Positions 7,280-15,169 of a stretch of 64,000 bases of DNA are shown one piece after another. Location of the stretch: contig JBMORG010000027.1 of NCBI GenBank assembly GCA_049322355.1, positions 124,001 to 188,000 on the forward strand, in the 5' to 3' direction. The notes under the pieces are model-generated. The model did no database searches and had not been told where the DNA came from. It saw only the letters and a program-made list of their open reading frames with translations. The DNA is from 0-14-0-80-60-11 sp049322355. GTDB lineage: Bacteria; Desulfobacterota; Desulfobaccia; Desulfobaccales; 0-14-0-80-60-11. The position numbers and the translations under genes are program-made. Numbering within the stretch: position 1 is the stretch's first letter; every line of letters begins with the position of its first letter.

Positions 7280-7774
7280 ATGTCTAAAACCGAAGAAAAC
7301 CTGATGGAAGCTTTTGCGGGAGAATCTCAGGCCAATCGCAAATACCTGGCTTTTGCCCAACAGGCGGAAAAAGAAGGCTATCCCCAGATTGCCAAGCTGT
7401 TTCGGGCCGCCGCCCAAGCCGAGACCGTGCATGCCCACGCGCACTTGCGGGCTCTGGGAGGTATCCACAGTACGGCAGAAAACCTGAAAAGCGCCATTTC
7501 CGGGGAAACCCACGAGTTTAAAAACATGTATCCCGGCATGATCGCCGCGGCCAAAGAGGAAGGTAACAAGGCAGCGGAGAGGAGTTTTACCTACGCCAAC
7601 GAAGTGGAAAAGATTCACGCCGGGCTCTACGAAAAAGCCTTGAAGAATATGGATAAACTGGAGGAAGTGGATTATTATGTCTGCTCCGTATGCGGCTATA
7701 CCTGTGAAAAAGAACCGCCGGACACCTGCCCGGTGTGCGGCGCCAAGGCCTCAGCCTTTTCAAAGGTGGCTTAA
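7280..7774 (+). CDS. rbr: Rubrerythrin
   Basis: This 164-residue protein is a rubrerythrin, the cytoplasmic peroxidase of anaerobes that reduces hydrogen peroxide to water with electrons from rubredoxin. The N-terminal four-helix bundle carries the diiron ligands (ENLMEAFAGESQANRKY; AETVHAHAH; the EExxH-like NEVEKIHAGLY). The C-terminus has a rubredoxin-like domain with CSVCGY and CPVCGA. The ATG follows AGAGGAGAG at good spacing. It lies between rubredoxin and desulfoferrodoxin in the same direction, a classic oxidative-stress cluster of sulfate reducers and clostridia. Confidence 0.97.
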   Translation: MSKTEENLMEAFAGESQANRKYLAFAQQAEKEGYPQIAKLFRAAAQAETVHAHAHLRALGGIHSTAENLKSAISGETHEFKNMYPGMIAAAKEEGNKAAERSFTYANEVEKIHAGLYEKALKNMDKLEEVDYYVCSVCGYTCEKEPPDTCPVCGAKASAFSKVA

Positions 7775-7829
7775 GTTACTGATCTCAAAACCAACCTAAC
7801 TGGGACGGCAAGATTGGAGGAGAAACAAC

Positions 7830-8204
7830 ATGACCGAAAAATTACAAATTTATAAGTGTGAAGTGTGTGGAAATATTGTGGAAATGCTGCATGCCGGAGC
7901 AGGGGAACTGGTGTGCTGCGGCGCGCCCATGAAATATTACGCTGAAAACACCGTGGACGCAGCCAAAGAAAAACACGTACCGGTGGTCGAAAAAATCACC
8001 GGTGGTTTCCGGGTGAAGGTGGGAAGCGTGGCCCATCCCATGGAGCCGGCCCACTACATCGAGTGGATCGAAATCATTGCCGACGGCAAGGCCTACCGCC
8101 AGTTTCTCCAACCGGGCCAGGCTCCCGAGGCCGCTTTCGAGATTAAGGCCGATAAAGTCACCGCCCGGGAATATTGTAATCTGCACGGAGTCTGGAAAGC
8201 TTAA
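7830..8204 (+). CDS. dfx: Desulfoferrodoxin (class I superoxide reductase)
   Basis: At 124 residues it has both domains of class I desulfoferrodoxin. Centre I is the N-terminal desulforedoxin-type Fe(Cys)4 site: Cys10, Cys13, Cys29 and Cys30 (YKCEVC, VCCGAPM). Centre II, where superoxide is reduced to peroxide, has the His ligands in KHVPVVEK, AHPMEPAHYIEW and the final CNLHGVW. Electrons come from rubredoxin, encoded in the same cluster, and the peroxide formed can be removed by the adjacent rubrerythrin. A good GGAGGAGAAACA ribosome site precedes the ATG. Confidence 0.97.
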   Translation: MTEKLQIYKCEVCGNIVEMLHAGAGELVCCGAPMKYYAENTVDAAKEKHVPVVEKITGGFRVKVGSVAHPMEPAHYIEWIEIIADGKAYRQFLQPGQAPEAAFEIKADKVTAREYCNLHGVWKA

Positions 8205-8209
8205 GTGCC

Positions 8210-8470
8210 ATGACCCACTGCACATTGTCCCAGGAGTCAGACACCCAGGAAACCGGCTCCACGGTAGCAATTTTCCGGCCCTACCCCTTTAGGGCGGGGC
8301 AGAAAATCTTTATCTCCGGTGGGCCCCGGCGAGGCGATTGGGAAGTGATCCGGGTGGATGCAGAAAGGATCAAGCTCCGGTGTCCCATTTCCCACCGGGA
8401 AGTGGAGTGGCTCCAGTTCTGCTACCTGGTTGAGGAAAAGGCTGGAGAACCCTGGCCGCATCACCCCTAA
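8210..8470 (+). CDS. Small hypothetical protein at the end of the redox cluster
   Basis: Unrecognised 86-residue protein starting five bases after the desulfoferrodoxin stop, so it is probably cotranscribed. The N-terminal 20 residues are polar and low in structure; the rest looks like a small beta-barrel with FRAGQKIFISGGPRRGDWEVI, VDAERIKLRCPISHREVEW and FCYLVEE. It has no membrane segment or signal peptide. The GPRRGDWEV segment recalls small SH3-like beta domains but no family can be named. It could be part of the oxidative-stress response simply by position. Confidence 0.55.
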   Translation: MTHCTLSQESDTQETGSTVAIFRPYPFRAGQKIFISGGPRRGDWEVIRVDAERIKLRCPISHREVEWLQFCYLVEEKAGEPWPHHP

Positions 8471-8506
8471 CCGTGAGGGGCAAGCTGGGCAGTTAGATCG
8501 CCTTTT

Positions 8507-8540
8507 GGGGGCAACTGAGCTTTCGGATGCCGTTGCCCCC
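8507..8540 (+). other. Stem-loop in the gap after the redox cluster
   Basis: GGGGGCAAC and GTTGCCCCC form a perfect 9-bp stem with a 16-base loop, 36 bases after the last gene of the redox operon. It lacks a T run but is the best candidate for the operon's 3' boundary. The rest of the 466-base gap to the next gene shows no convincing ORF; the approach to the next gene is T- and G-rich. Confidence 0.4.
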
Positions 8541-8936
8541 ATGGTATTAATCCGAAAATTTTCCCCAACGGAAAGATATTTTCCTTTCAAAGTTTCCTTC
8601 ATTCATTAAACTGGGGTTTTGCCCCCCTCTCGAATCAAATATCTCTTGCATAATATATCCAAAATATGCCCGGTGATGATCTCTGGGCATATCCCCTCGT
8701 CCCTGCTTTTGACCTTTAATTGAGATAGGTTTGCCCGGGGTCTTTAGCTTCCAGGTCCAGAGAGAATCCCGTGGCTGTTTGGTCCCGGATTCCTGAAATA
8801 TTTTTTTCCACTTCACCTCAGTTCGTGCTACTATTCCCTGGAACATATTTTGTTCAGAGGCAAGGCGGCGTTAAGGGGGGGTATTTAAACAGAAATTTTT
8901 TTTTACTGCAGCCAAAGCGGGCGGCATAGGGGGGTA

Positions 8937-9833
8937 ATGATGGAGAAAAAACTGGGTATCTGGCTGTGTGGCTGTTCCCTGGCACTAGCCCTGGTTTTTT
9001 TGCCGGGTCAGGTTCAAGGTGCCATGTATGTGGAAGCTTACCTGGGTGGGGTGCAGGGGGCCAACGCCGGTATGGGTTCCGCGGTGATTCATCCCGCTTT
9101 CGCAGGTGCCCCCAGACTGTCGCCGGGCAATGCCGGGGAAGTGTTTAGCGTGCCAGGGATTTTAGCCCCTGCGGTTATGGGCGGTCTGAAAGTGGGGACC
9201 TGGTTCGTCAGGGAGGGCTTCCTGGGTTTCAACTATCCGGAATGGATGAAGTATTTCGGCTTTAACCTGGATTTCTCTTATCATCGGCTGGATTTCCGCA
9301 CCCAGGAATTTTCCAGGCTCGTCAGCTTTTTTCGTCCCGGGGTCCAGACTCCCATAAACGGGAACACCTCGCTCACCTCTTTTGAGAGTATCGGCAAAGC
9401 TGCCACCCTGGCTTTTATGTTGTCGGCCAGGTATGGCTTCCTGCCTGATAGTGAGGTCCCCTTCGGACGGCTGCAGCCTTATATAGCCGTGGGTCCGGCC
9501 ATTCTATTTTCCAGCCAGGAGGTTAACCTGGCTCTCATGCGTGCCAGGCCCCGGGTCGGCACTCCCGCCCTTGCATACGCCGTCAAACCTGGGTCTGATT
9601 CTTCCGTCGATATCGCCCTGGCGGTGGAAACCGGCATCCGCTACATGGCCTTGAAAAATGTCTCCATCGACATCTCCTTCAAGTATCGCTATGCCCAACC
9701 CACTTATGATTACTCGTTCATAGATCCCTATGTTGAAGATGCCCGGGCCGCCGTCCCCATCGCCACGGGCATAACCTTGACCCCCACCTACCATCTCTTG
9801 AGTGGCCAGATGGGGGTGGCTTATCACTTTTAA
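8937..9833 (+). CDS. Secreted outer-membrane beta-barrel protein
   Basis: A signal peptide (MEKKLGIW, a hydrophobic core of Leu/Ala/Val/Phe and a cleavage-type VQGA) leads into a mature part with alternating aromatic/hydrophobic strands (MYVEAYLGG, NLDFSYHRLDFR, LSARYGFL, LQPYIAVGPAILF, IDISFKYRYAQPTYDYSFI). The last residue is Phe after GVAYH, the usual C-terminal signature for insertion by the BAM machinery. It resembles OmpA-type or porin-opacity eight-strand barrels, length about 298. Function is unknown. Two adjacent ATG codons can serve as start. Its stop overlaps that of the convergent phosphatase gene. Confidence 0.75.
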   Translation: MMEKKLGIWLCGCSLALALVFLPGQVQGAMYVEAYLGGVQGANAGMGSAVIHPAFAGAPRLSPGNAGEVFSVPGILAPAVMGGLKVGTWFVREGFLGFNYPEWMKYFGFNLDFSYHRLDFRTQEFSRLVSFFRPGVQTPINGNTSLTSFESIGKAATLAFMLSARYGFLPDSEVPFGRLQPYIAVGPAILFSSQEVNLALMRARPRVGTPALAYAVKPGSDSSVDIALAVETGIRYMALKNVSIDISFKYRYAQPTYDYSFIDPYVEDARAAVPIATGITLTPTYHLLSGQMGVAYHF

Positions 9834-10264
9834 GGTTTAGGAATTTGCCTCCACGGGGTGGCCTCTCCAGAGCAGAGCTCTCGGAGTATCATCTCTTTGA
9901 TGGCGTCCAGGCTCTGGCGGTACTCCTCCAGGGTGCCGCCGAAGGGGTCAGGCACGGGTCGGTGCAGCAATCTGTTGCTTAACTCCGGAGGGATGAACCG
10001 CTCCACAGCATGTTTAGTAAGGTTGACCAGGAGACAGTAGTCCTGGAGATCGAACTCTTCCAGACCCTTGGAGCGCAATCCCTCCGTGGCCACCCCCATC
10101 TCCGCCAGCACCGCCTTGGTCTCCCGGGCCACCCAGCCCAGGGGGTCGAGGCCCGCAGATGCCGCCTCCCAACGCGGCCCGCACAGGTGCCGGGTCAGGG
10201 CCTCTGCCATAATGCTCCGGCAGGAGTTCCCCAGGCAGATAAAAAGTACCTTCGGCTTCGGCAT
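9830..10264 (-). CDS. Low-molecular-weight protein-tyrosine-phosphatase family protein
   Basis: The P-loop CLGNSCRS close to the N-terminus matches the CX5R(S/T) signature of low-molecular-weight tyrosine phosphatases and arsenate reductases of the ArsC/Wzb fold. The general-acid motif is visible as VPDPFGG. Length 144 is typical. Between them the sequence (SAGLDPLGWVARETKAVLAEMG) also fits arsenate reductase-type members, which need additional Cys residues; a Cys appears in DYCLLV. I cannot separate phosphatase from arsenate reductase by eye. No capsule or arsenic genes are adjacent. Confidence 0.85.
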   Translation of the reverse strand: MPKPKVLFICLGNSCRSIMAEALTRHLCGPRWEAASAGLDPLGWVARETKAVLAEMGVATEGLRSKGLEEFDLQDYCLLVNLTKHAVERFIPPELSNRLLHRPVPDPFGGTLEEYRQSLDAIKEMILRELCSGEATPWRQIPKP

Positions 10265-10388
10265 ACTATTAGGTTTGGCTGGGTCTGCAATTTTTGCAGA
10301 CGGCGCCTTCGTCTGTGGCTGCCCTGTCAGATTTCATCATCTATGGGCTAAGTGGCAACTCATGACTGACTGCGGGCTCCCTTATTAC

Positions 10389-11396
10389 TTACTCCACCAC
10401 CAGCACCGCCGCCCCCTGGATCTGGCCCCGGCGCAGACGGTCCAGGGCCTCGTTGGCCTGCTCCAGGGGAAAGGTCTGGACTTCGGTTTTAACCGGCACC
10501 GTAGGGGCGATCTTAAAGAATTCCTCGCCGTCGGCCCGGGTGAGGTTGGCCACTGACCGCACCACCCGTTCCCCCCACAGGAGGTCGTAGGGGAACGACG
10601 GGATATCGCTCATGTGGATGCCGCCGCTGACCACCACCCCGCCCTTGGCCGAGGCCCGCAAGGCCGCGGGAATCAGCGGCCCCACCGGCGCAAAGATGAT
10701 GGCCGCGTCCAATTCTTCCGGGGGCAGTTCTTCAGAAGAGCCGGCCCAAACCGCCCCCAGGCGCCGGGCGAACTCCTGGGTCTCGGCATCTCCCGGCCGG
10801 GTGAAGGCATAGACCTTTTTGCCCTGGTGCACGGCCACCTGGACGGTGATGTGGGCCGCGGCCCCGAACCCGTAAATTCCCAGGCGTTCCCCGGCGTCGG
10901 TGGCCATGCGGTAGGACCGGTAGCCGATGAGCCCGGCGCACAACAGCGGCGCGGCCTCAGCGTCGCCGTAAGACGGCGGCAGGGGGAAACTGTAGCGCTG
11001 GTCCGCCACGGTGTACTCAGCGTAGCCCCCATCCAGGGTGTAGCCGGTAAACTTGGGATTATCGCACAGGTTCTCCATACCCTTCAGGCAATAGCGGCAG
11101 ACGCCGCAGGTGAAGCCCAGCCAAGGCACGCCGATGCGCTCCCCCACTTTAAACTGCTTAACCGCGCTGCCGGTCTCCACTACCGTGCCCACGATTTCGT
11201 GTCCCAGGATCAGGGGCAATTTGGGGTGGGGCAGTTCCCCATCCACCACGTGCAGGTCGGTGCGGCAGACCCCGCAGGTATGCACCCGGATGAGCACCTG
11301 TTCAGGCCCCGGCCGCGGCACCGGCATTTTCAACCACTTCAGGGGTTCACCCGGTTTTTCCAGCACCATGGCCAGCATGGTGGTCGGCAGCTTCAT
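10389..11396 (-). CDS. Zinc-dependent alcohol dehydrogenase (MDR superfamily)
   Basis: The catalytic zinc ligands are present: Cys44 in CGVCRTDLH, His66-Glu67 in LGHE and a later Cys in the domain interface. The structural zinc site CGVCRYC-x6-LC follows. A Rossmann motif (LGIYGFGAAAHI, a GxGxxA variant) binds NAD(P). Length 335 matches the propanol-preferring AdhP/AdhA group of cytoplasmic alcohol dehydrogenases that interconvert alcohols and aldehydes. The ATG is preceded by GGGAG. It stands alone between a phosphatase and an envelope protein on the same strand. Confidence 0.9.
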   Translation of the reverse strand: MKLPTTMLAMVLEKPGEPLKWLKMPVPRPGPEQVLIRVHTCGVCRTDLHVVDGELPHPKLPLILGHEIVGTVVETGSAVKQFKVGERIGVPWLGFTCGVCRYCLKGMENLCDNPKFTGYTLDGGYAEYTVADQRYSFPLPPSYGDAEAAPLLCAGLIGYRSYRMATDAGERLGIYGFGAAAHITVQVAVHQGKKVYAFTRPGDAETQEFARRLGAVWAGSSEELPPEELDAAIIFAPVGPLIPAALRASAKGGVVVSGGIHMSDIPSFPYDLLWGERVVRSVANLTRADGEEFFKIAPTVPVKTEVQTFPLEQANEALDRLRRGQIQGAAVLVVE

Positions 11397-11418
11397 ATTT
11401 GGAACTCCCTTTGCCCAC

Positions 11419-12420
11419 TTATTTGGTTTTTTCTGGCGGGGTTAAAGCCCCGGCCCTAAAGTCCTGGGTCAATTCCTTGATATCAAAACGATCCGGCGCC
11501 AGGTAACTATCAAAAGAGACAGCCCTTACCGTGGCCTTTTTCCCATCGCTGTTTATCAGGAGCAAAGCGACCCGCCAAGGACCCAGTTTGGTATTATCAT
11601 TGAGGGGCGTATCGAAATAGTTCACGGTAAAAGGCCCCAGAGTCTTGGGTTTCTCTGGGATTATCTTAGAGGTAAGTGACGCCTTAATTTTATCAAGGCC
11701 TACTTCTTCGATTTTGATGGTAGCGGGTATTGCCAGGAGAATTTCAGTTCCTTCCACCACTTCGCGGTCGATGGCATCCCCGCTCAGGGAGATCAGGCGG
11801 AAAGTCTGGTGCCGGGCCACGTCCATGGCTATATCCTGGAGTTGCTGTTTCTCTCCCGCATCGGTCAACTGATGGTCCAAATCCTCGAACAAAGGCTTGA
11901 TGTTGATGGGGGAATCTTGAAAATTTAAAGAAATCAGACGCAGAAGCAACATTTGCTGCTGTCTTTTGGCAATGCCGTCCTGAACCCTGCTGGCCTGGAG
12001 ATAATGAGCCATAAGTGTCTGGAACATTTGCATCCCCAGTTCCACGTCCATTTCCTTCTGCTTGGCAGACAATTGGCTCAGGGTTGCCATAGTCTTATTG
12101 TTTTCAGCTATCATGAGCCGGTTGGCTTCTTCCTGGTCGGCCAACCTTTTCTGCCTGGCCGCTTCCTGGTCGGCCAAGGTTCTCCGGCTAGTCTCCATCC
12201 AGGCGCCCATAAAAGTGATTATCCCCACCACCAGGGCGCCGATAATTCCTTTGACTAACACTTCATAGATTTTCAGTTTTCTTTCCGCGGGGTCCATAGT
12301 TGTGCTCTGGGGAATTTTAAAAACCCCGATAAAAGATTTGACCCCTTGGGCGATTGAATCAAAGATCTTAAACCTGTTTTCCGATGCTGGCATGTCGTGT
12401 TGTTCCTTAGGGTCTACCAT
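11419..12420 (-). CDS. Membrane-anchored coiled-coil protein of unknown function
   Basis: I do not recognise it. After about 50 polar residues there is one transmembrane helix (VLVKGIIGALVVGIITFMGAW), then a long charged helix typical of a coiled coil (TLADQEAARQKRLADQEEAN and onwards), a helical middle and a beta-rich C-terminal part (TLGPFTVNYFDTPLNDNTKL; WRVALLLINSDG). The topology suggests a large periplasmic or cytoplasmic domain attached to the inner membrane. A second ATG at residue 10 has a better ribosome site (AAGGAAC). The start overlaps the end of the upstream gene by seven bases, so the two are coupled. Confidence 0.65.
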   Translation of the reverse strand: MVDPKEQHDMPASENRFKIFDSIAQGVKSFIGVFKIPQSTTMDPAERKLKIYEVLVKGIIGALVVGIITFMGAWMETSRRTLADQEAARQKRLADQEEANRLMIAENNKTMATLSQLSAKQKEMDVELGMQMFQTLMAHYLQASRVQDGIAKRQQQMLLLRLISLNFQDSPINIKPLFEDLDHQLTDAGEKQQLQDIAMDVARHQTFRLISLSGDAIDREVVEGTEILLAIPATIKIEEVGLDKIKASLTSKIIPEKPKTLGPFTVNYFDTPLNDNTKLGPWRVALLLINSDGKKATVRAVSFDSYLAPDRFDIKELTQDFRAGALTPPEKTK

Positions 12421-12731
12421 CTGACCTTGAGGTTCAAAGTCTGGTTCCCCTCAATATTCACATTGAATTTTTGCACGTAGTTGCCTTGCGTTACGGTCAG
12501 GGTGTATCTACCGGGTTTGACGTTTTTAATCCTGAATTCGCCTTCGGAGTTCGTCATCGACATATACCGGCTGGGGCCTTCCATTGAGATGCCGGCCATG
12601 CTTTTCATCTCTCCAGCCCTGCCCAACACCATCCCGGTGACTGTTTCTCCCTGGGCTTTTTGAACCCAGAGGGGAACCAACATGATTGCAACCATCACGA
12701 CCATAAATGCCAAGCCACCCTTGTTTCGCAT
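12414..12731 (-). CDS. Secreted carboxypeptidase-regulatory-like (CarboxypepD_reg) domain protein
   Basis: A signal peptide (MRNKGG, a Met/Val-rich hydrophobic core, cleavage-type AQGE) is followed by a single beta-sandwich of about 80 residues: ETVTGMVLG, SMTNSEGEFRIKNVKPGRY and TLTVTQGNY, the pattern of carboxypeptidase regulatory-like/Cna-B type domains. These usually bind ligands or form structural modules outside the cytoplasm. Only one domain is present, so this is a small periplasmic or surface protein. The ATG is preceded by CAGGAGGGG. It overlaps the downstream coiled-coil membrane protein gene, with which it probably acts. Confidence 0.72.
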   Translation of the reverse strand: MRNKGGLAFMVVMVAIMLVPLWVQKAQGETVTGMVLGRAGEMKSMAGISMEGPSRYMSMTNSEGEFRIKNVKPGRYTLTVTQGNYVQKFNVNIEGNQTLNLKVRW

Positions 12732-12938
12732 ATCGTTCCCCTCCTGATAATTTTTCTTGCCTTTGCCTCTTACTTTTGAGCTTAACAACAATGAATCTGT
12801 ATGAAGGCATATTATTATGTAAAATTATACCAACTTTTCATAAAGCGGAACAATGCCATTTATCAGGTCGTTTGTTTGCCCGAATCAGCAAAGTGTGCTA
12901 CAAAAAGGCAGAATGAACCAAACGCTATGGAGTGTCTC

Positions 12939-13664
12939 ATGAGCGATTTTAAGGCCATGTCCCAGGATTTGGTAGCAGCGCTGGACCTTAAATATGTACC
13001 CGTGGGCGTCACCCTCTACCTGGAAGCCGACCCCCTCCCCCCGGGCGTGCCCTTTACCCCCGATAAGCTGAAAAGCTATTGCCAGGCCCTGGCCCTGGCC
13101 GGGGAAGGCCGCACCCTGCTCCTAACCAAGGACCAGATGGGCTGCAAACTGGGCACTTCGGTGCTGGGATTCGAAGCCGACATGGAAGCGTATCTGGACG
13201 ACGGCGTTCTGGAGAAATTCGGGGTGGGCCTTTACGGCACCGAAGAGGCCTCCGCCGCCACCATCCTCCATTCCACTTACCTGGAGAAAGGCAAAACCAA
13301 GGCGGCCTTCATTGCGCCTCTATCAGCCTTTGCAGACCAACCCCAGGTCGTGGTGTTCACGGCCAACAGCGAGCAGGTCATGTGGCTCCTTTATGCAGTG
13401 AACTATGACAAGGGCGGCAGAATGGAGCTGCCCCAATCCGGCGGGGCCTTGGGAGGCTGCGCCGATATTACCGCGCTGCCCTTGCTCCAGGGGCTGGCGA
13501 ACGTCACCTTCCTGGGTCTGGGGTGCCGCCTGAAGTCCGCCGTGGATGCCTGCCACCTCATGCTGGGTGCCCCAGGAAGCGCTCTGGCCACGATCCATCA
13601 GCATATTCAAGACATGGCCAAACCCATTGCCATGCTTAAAAACACCCGGGCTGCCAGCGGCTAG
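12939..13664 (+). CDS. DUF169 family protein (paralogue 1)
   Basis: The protein of about 241 residues has the DUF169 pattern: LDLKYVPVGVTLY near the N-terminus, LKSYCQALALAGEGRTLLL, the Cys motif DQMGCKLG, GLYGTEEA, and late CRLKSAVDACHLMLGAPGSA. The biochemical role of DUF169 is not established; the family is common in anaerobes and its conserved cysteines suggest a cofactor or metal. The ATG was chosen for its GGAG ribosome site; an in-frame ATG lies 12 bases upstream. A second member of the family is about 24 kb away. Confidence 0.8.
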   Translation: MSDFKAMSQDLVAALDLKYVPVGVTLYLEADPLPPGVPFTPDKLKSYCQALALAGEGRTLLLTKDQMGCKLGTSVLGFEADMEAYLDDGVLEKFGVGLYGTEEASAATILHSTYLEKGKTKAAFIAPLSAFADQPQVVVFTANSEQVMWLLYAVNYDKGGRMELPQSGGALGGCADITALPLLQGLANVTFLGLGCRLKSAVDACHLMLGAPGSALATIHQHIQDMAKPIAMLKNTRAASG

Positions 13665-13705
13665 TCCAGCCTCTCAGACATTTGTCGCATCAATTTCTGA
13701 TCTTT

Positions 13706-13800
13706 TTCCCTTCCCCTTGATGGAGGGGGGTCAGGGTTAGGGTAAAATATCCGGCATCCGGCTGATTTCTTTGTCTATCCCCCCTCCTTCAAGGAGAGGT
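13706..13800. repeat. Dispersed palindromic repeat, family A (copy 2, diverged)
   Basis: Left arm CCCTTCCCCTTGATGGAGGG with GGTCAGGGTTAGGGT, right arm CCCCCCTCCTTCAAGGAGAG. It is the most diverged copy of the family, located between convergent genes. Confidence 0.65.
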
Positions 13801-13842
13801 CCTTAATTTATGAGATTTATGCGGTAAACTTCGCACTGGCCC

Positions 13843-14856
13843 TTAGACGCCCGCTTTCCCCGGGACTTCCCCTTTGGGCGGTTGTAGGCGGCCGTGGCGT
13901 TCGATCCGGTGGACGATGAAGTCTTGCCACTCCTGCCATCGAGCGATGGGGGTTATTTGGGTGTTTTCCAAGGGGATCTCGGCCCGGGCGCTGGCCACGT
14001 GCCCTCCGGCGGAGCCCAGCTTGCCGAAAGCCCGGGTCGCCAGACGCCCCGCATTTTTTCTCAAGCCGTCATTCCTGAAGATGACGACCAGCCTGTCCTG
14101 GTAAATCCCCCCCACAATGGTCCAGGAAATCTCCCCGGCCCTAAGGAAGAAATCCGCCAGGATTACCAGAATATCCGGGGTGTTCACCGGCCCCAGAAAA
14201 GCGTAGAGGCGGTTGTGGCGGATGCGAAACCGGTTCAAGGCCTGCTGGAAGTATCCCAGCATGGGAATATTGAATTCGGCAAACTCCAGCCGCCGCACCA
14301 GGGGCCTGCGGGTAAAGCCGAACAGGTAGTGGAAGGCCCGCACATCCGCCTCGATAGCCGGCCGCTCAAAATTGGCGGTATCGGTCTTGATGCCGTAATA
14401 CAAGGCCGTGGCCAGCTTCAGGGATGGTTTGATCCGGGCCTCCCGCAAATATTCGGTCAAAATGGTGGACGTGGCCCCGTATTCCGGGCGGATATCCACC
14501 AGCCTCCCCTTGGTTTCCGGGAGCCGGGGGTGATGATCGATGATCACGTCATAGTGTTGGCCTCCCAGGAGCTCATGGTGGGAGGGTTGGCCGTCCACCA
14601 GGGCTTTGCGGTTGTAGTCGTCGATTTTAAGGTCCTGGAGAGGAGTGAGAGGGATCCCCAAGAGTTGCACCATCCGTTGATTCTGGGGGCGGGTGATGGG
14701 GCGGATAGGCGCCAGGACGCAGTTGCTCAGACGGTGCCAGAGCAAGCGTTTTAAGGCCAGACCGCTGGCGAGGGAATCCGGATCGGGGTCAATGAGGATC
14801 AAAAGCCGATCCTCATGGCTAAACAATTGGTAGAGCCGTTGGACTGCGCCGCGCAT
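13843..14856 (-). CDS. DHH-family phosphoesterase (NrnA-like)
   Basis: An aspartate motif DPDPDSLASG in the first 40 residues and the DHH motif in VIIDHHPRL mark the DHH domain, which binds two metal ions and cleaves phosphodiester or phosphate bonds. The C-terminal DHHA1 domain shows its GGH signature as SAGGHVASAR. Known relatives act as oligoribonuclease (nanoRNase), cyclic-dinucleotide phosphodiesterase or pAp phosphatase; which applies here cannot be decided by eye. An in-frame GTG nine bases upstream is possible, but the AGAGG site fits the ATG better. It is about 310 bases divergent from meaB. Confidence 0.85.
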   Translation of the reverse strand: MRGAVQRLYQLFSHEDRLLILIDPDPDSLASGLALKRLLWHRLSNCVLAPIRPITRPQNQRMVQLLGIPLTPLQDLKIDDYNRKALVDGQPSHHELLGGQHYDVIIDHHPRLPETKGRLVDIRPEYGATSTILTEYLREARIKPSLKLATALYYGIKTDTANFERPAIEADVRAFHYLFGFTRRPLVRRLEFAEFNIPMLGYFQQALNRFRIRHNRLYAFLGPVNTPDILVILADFFLRAGEISWTIVGGIYQDRLVVIFRNDGLRKNAGRLATRAFGKLGSAGGHVASARAEIPLENTQITPIARWQEWQDFIVHRIERHGRLQPPKGEVPGKAGV

Positions 14857-15047
14857 GAAGGTCACGCCTCTTGGCTCATTGTAAGTCGTCCGGGAACAAA
14901 CTGGAAGGGATATTTAAGGGAAAAATGAACTGCCGGCATCTTCGATTCTCCGGCCACTTTGCGATGATCGGGGTTCCTGATAAGGGCGCGTCTGGCGCTT
15001 TTTCTTTGCCATTCACAGACCCTGAATTATAAAGTAAAATGATATTA

Positions 15048-15067
15048 GGCGGCCGTTCAGGGCCGCC
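15048..15067 (+). other. GC-rich hairpin in the meaB upstream region
   Basis: GGCGGCC and GGCCGCC form a 7-bp stem with a 6-base loop, followed by ATCTTTATAT. It lies about 100 bases before meaB in the divergent gap with the DHH gene and may be a leader structure. The remainder of this roughly 310-base gap holds only AT-rich promoter-like sequence (ATTATAAAGTAAAAT). Confidence 0.35.
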
Positions 15068-15169
15068 ATCTTTATATCCTATCTAACTTATGAAATTATG
15101 ATAACAGAGAGTCGGGGGGTGTCGGAGATCTTTCGGCCCCTGGAAAACTCCCCCCGGACTGGAGGCATA

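Noticed and set aside
8547..8846. 99-codon minus-strand ORF in the gap before the outer-membrane protein
   Set aside because: No ribosome site, no recognisable domain, and it runs over AT-rich intergenic sequence with unlike codon use.
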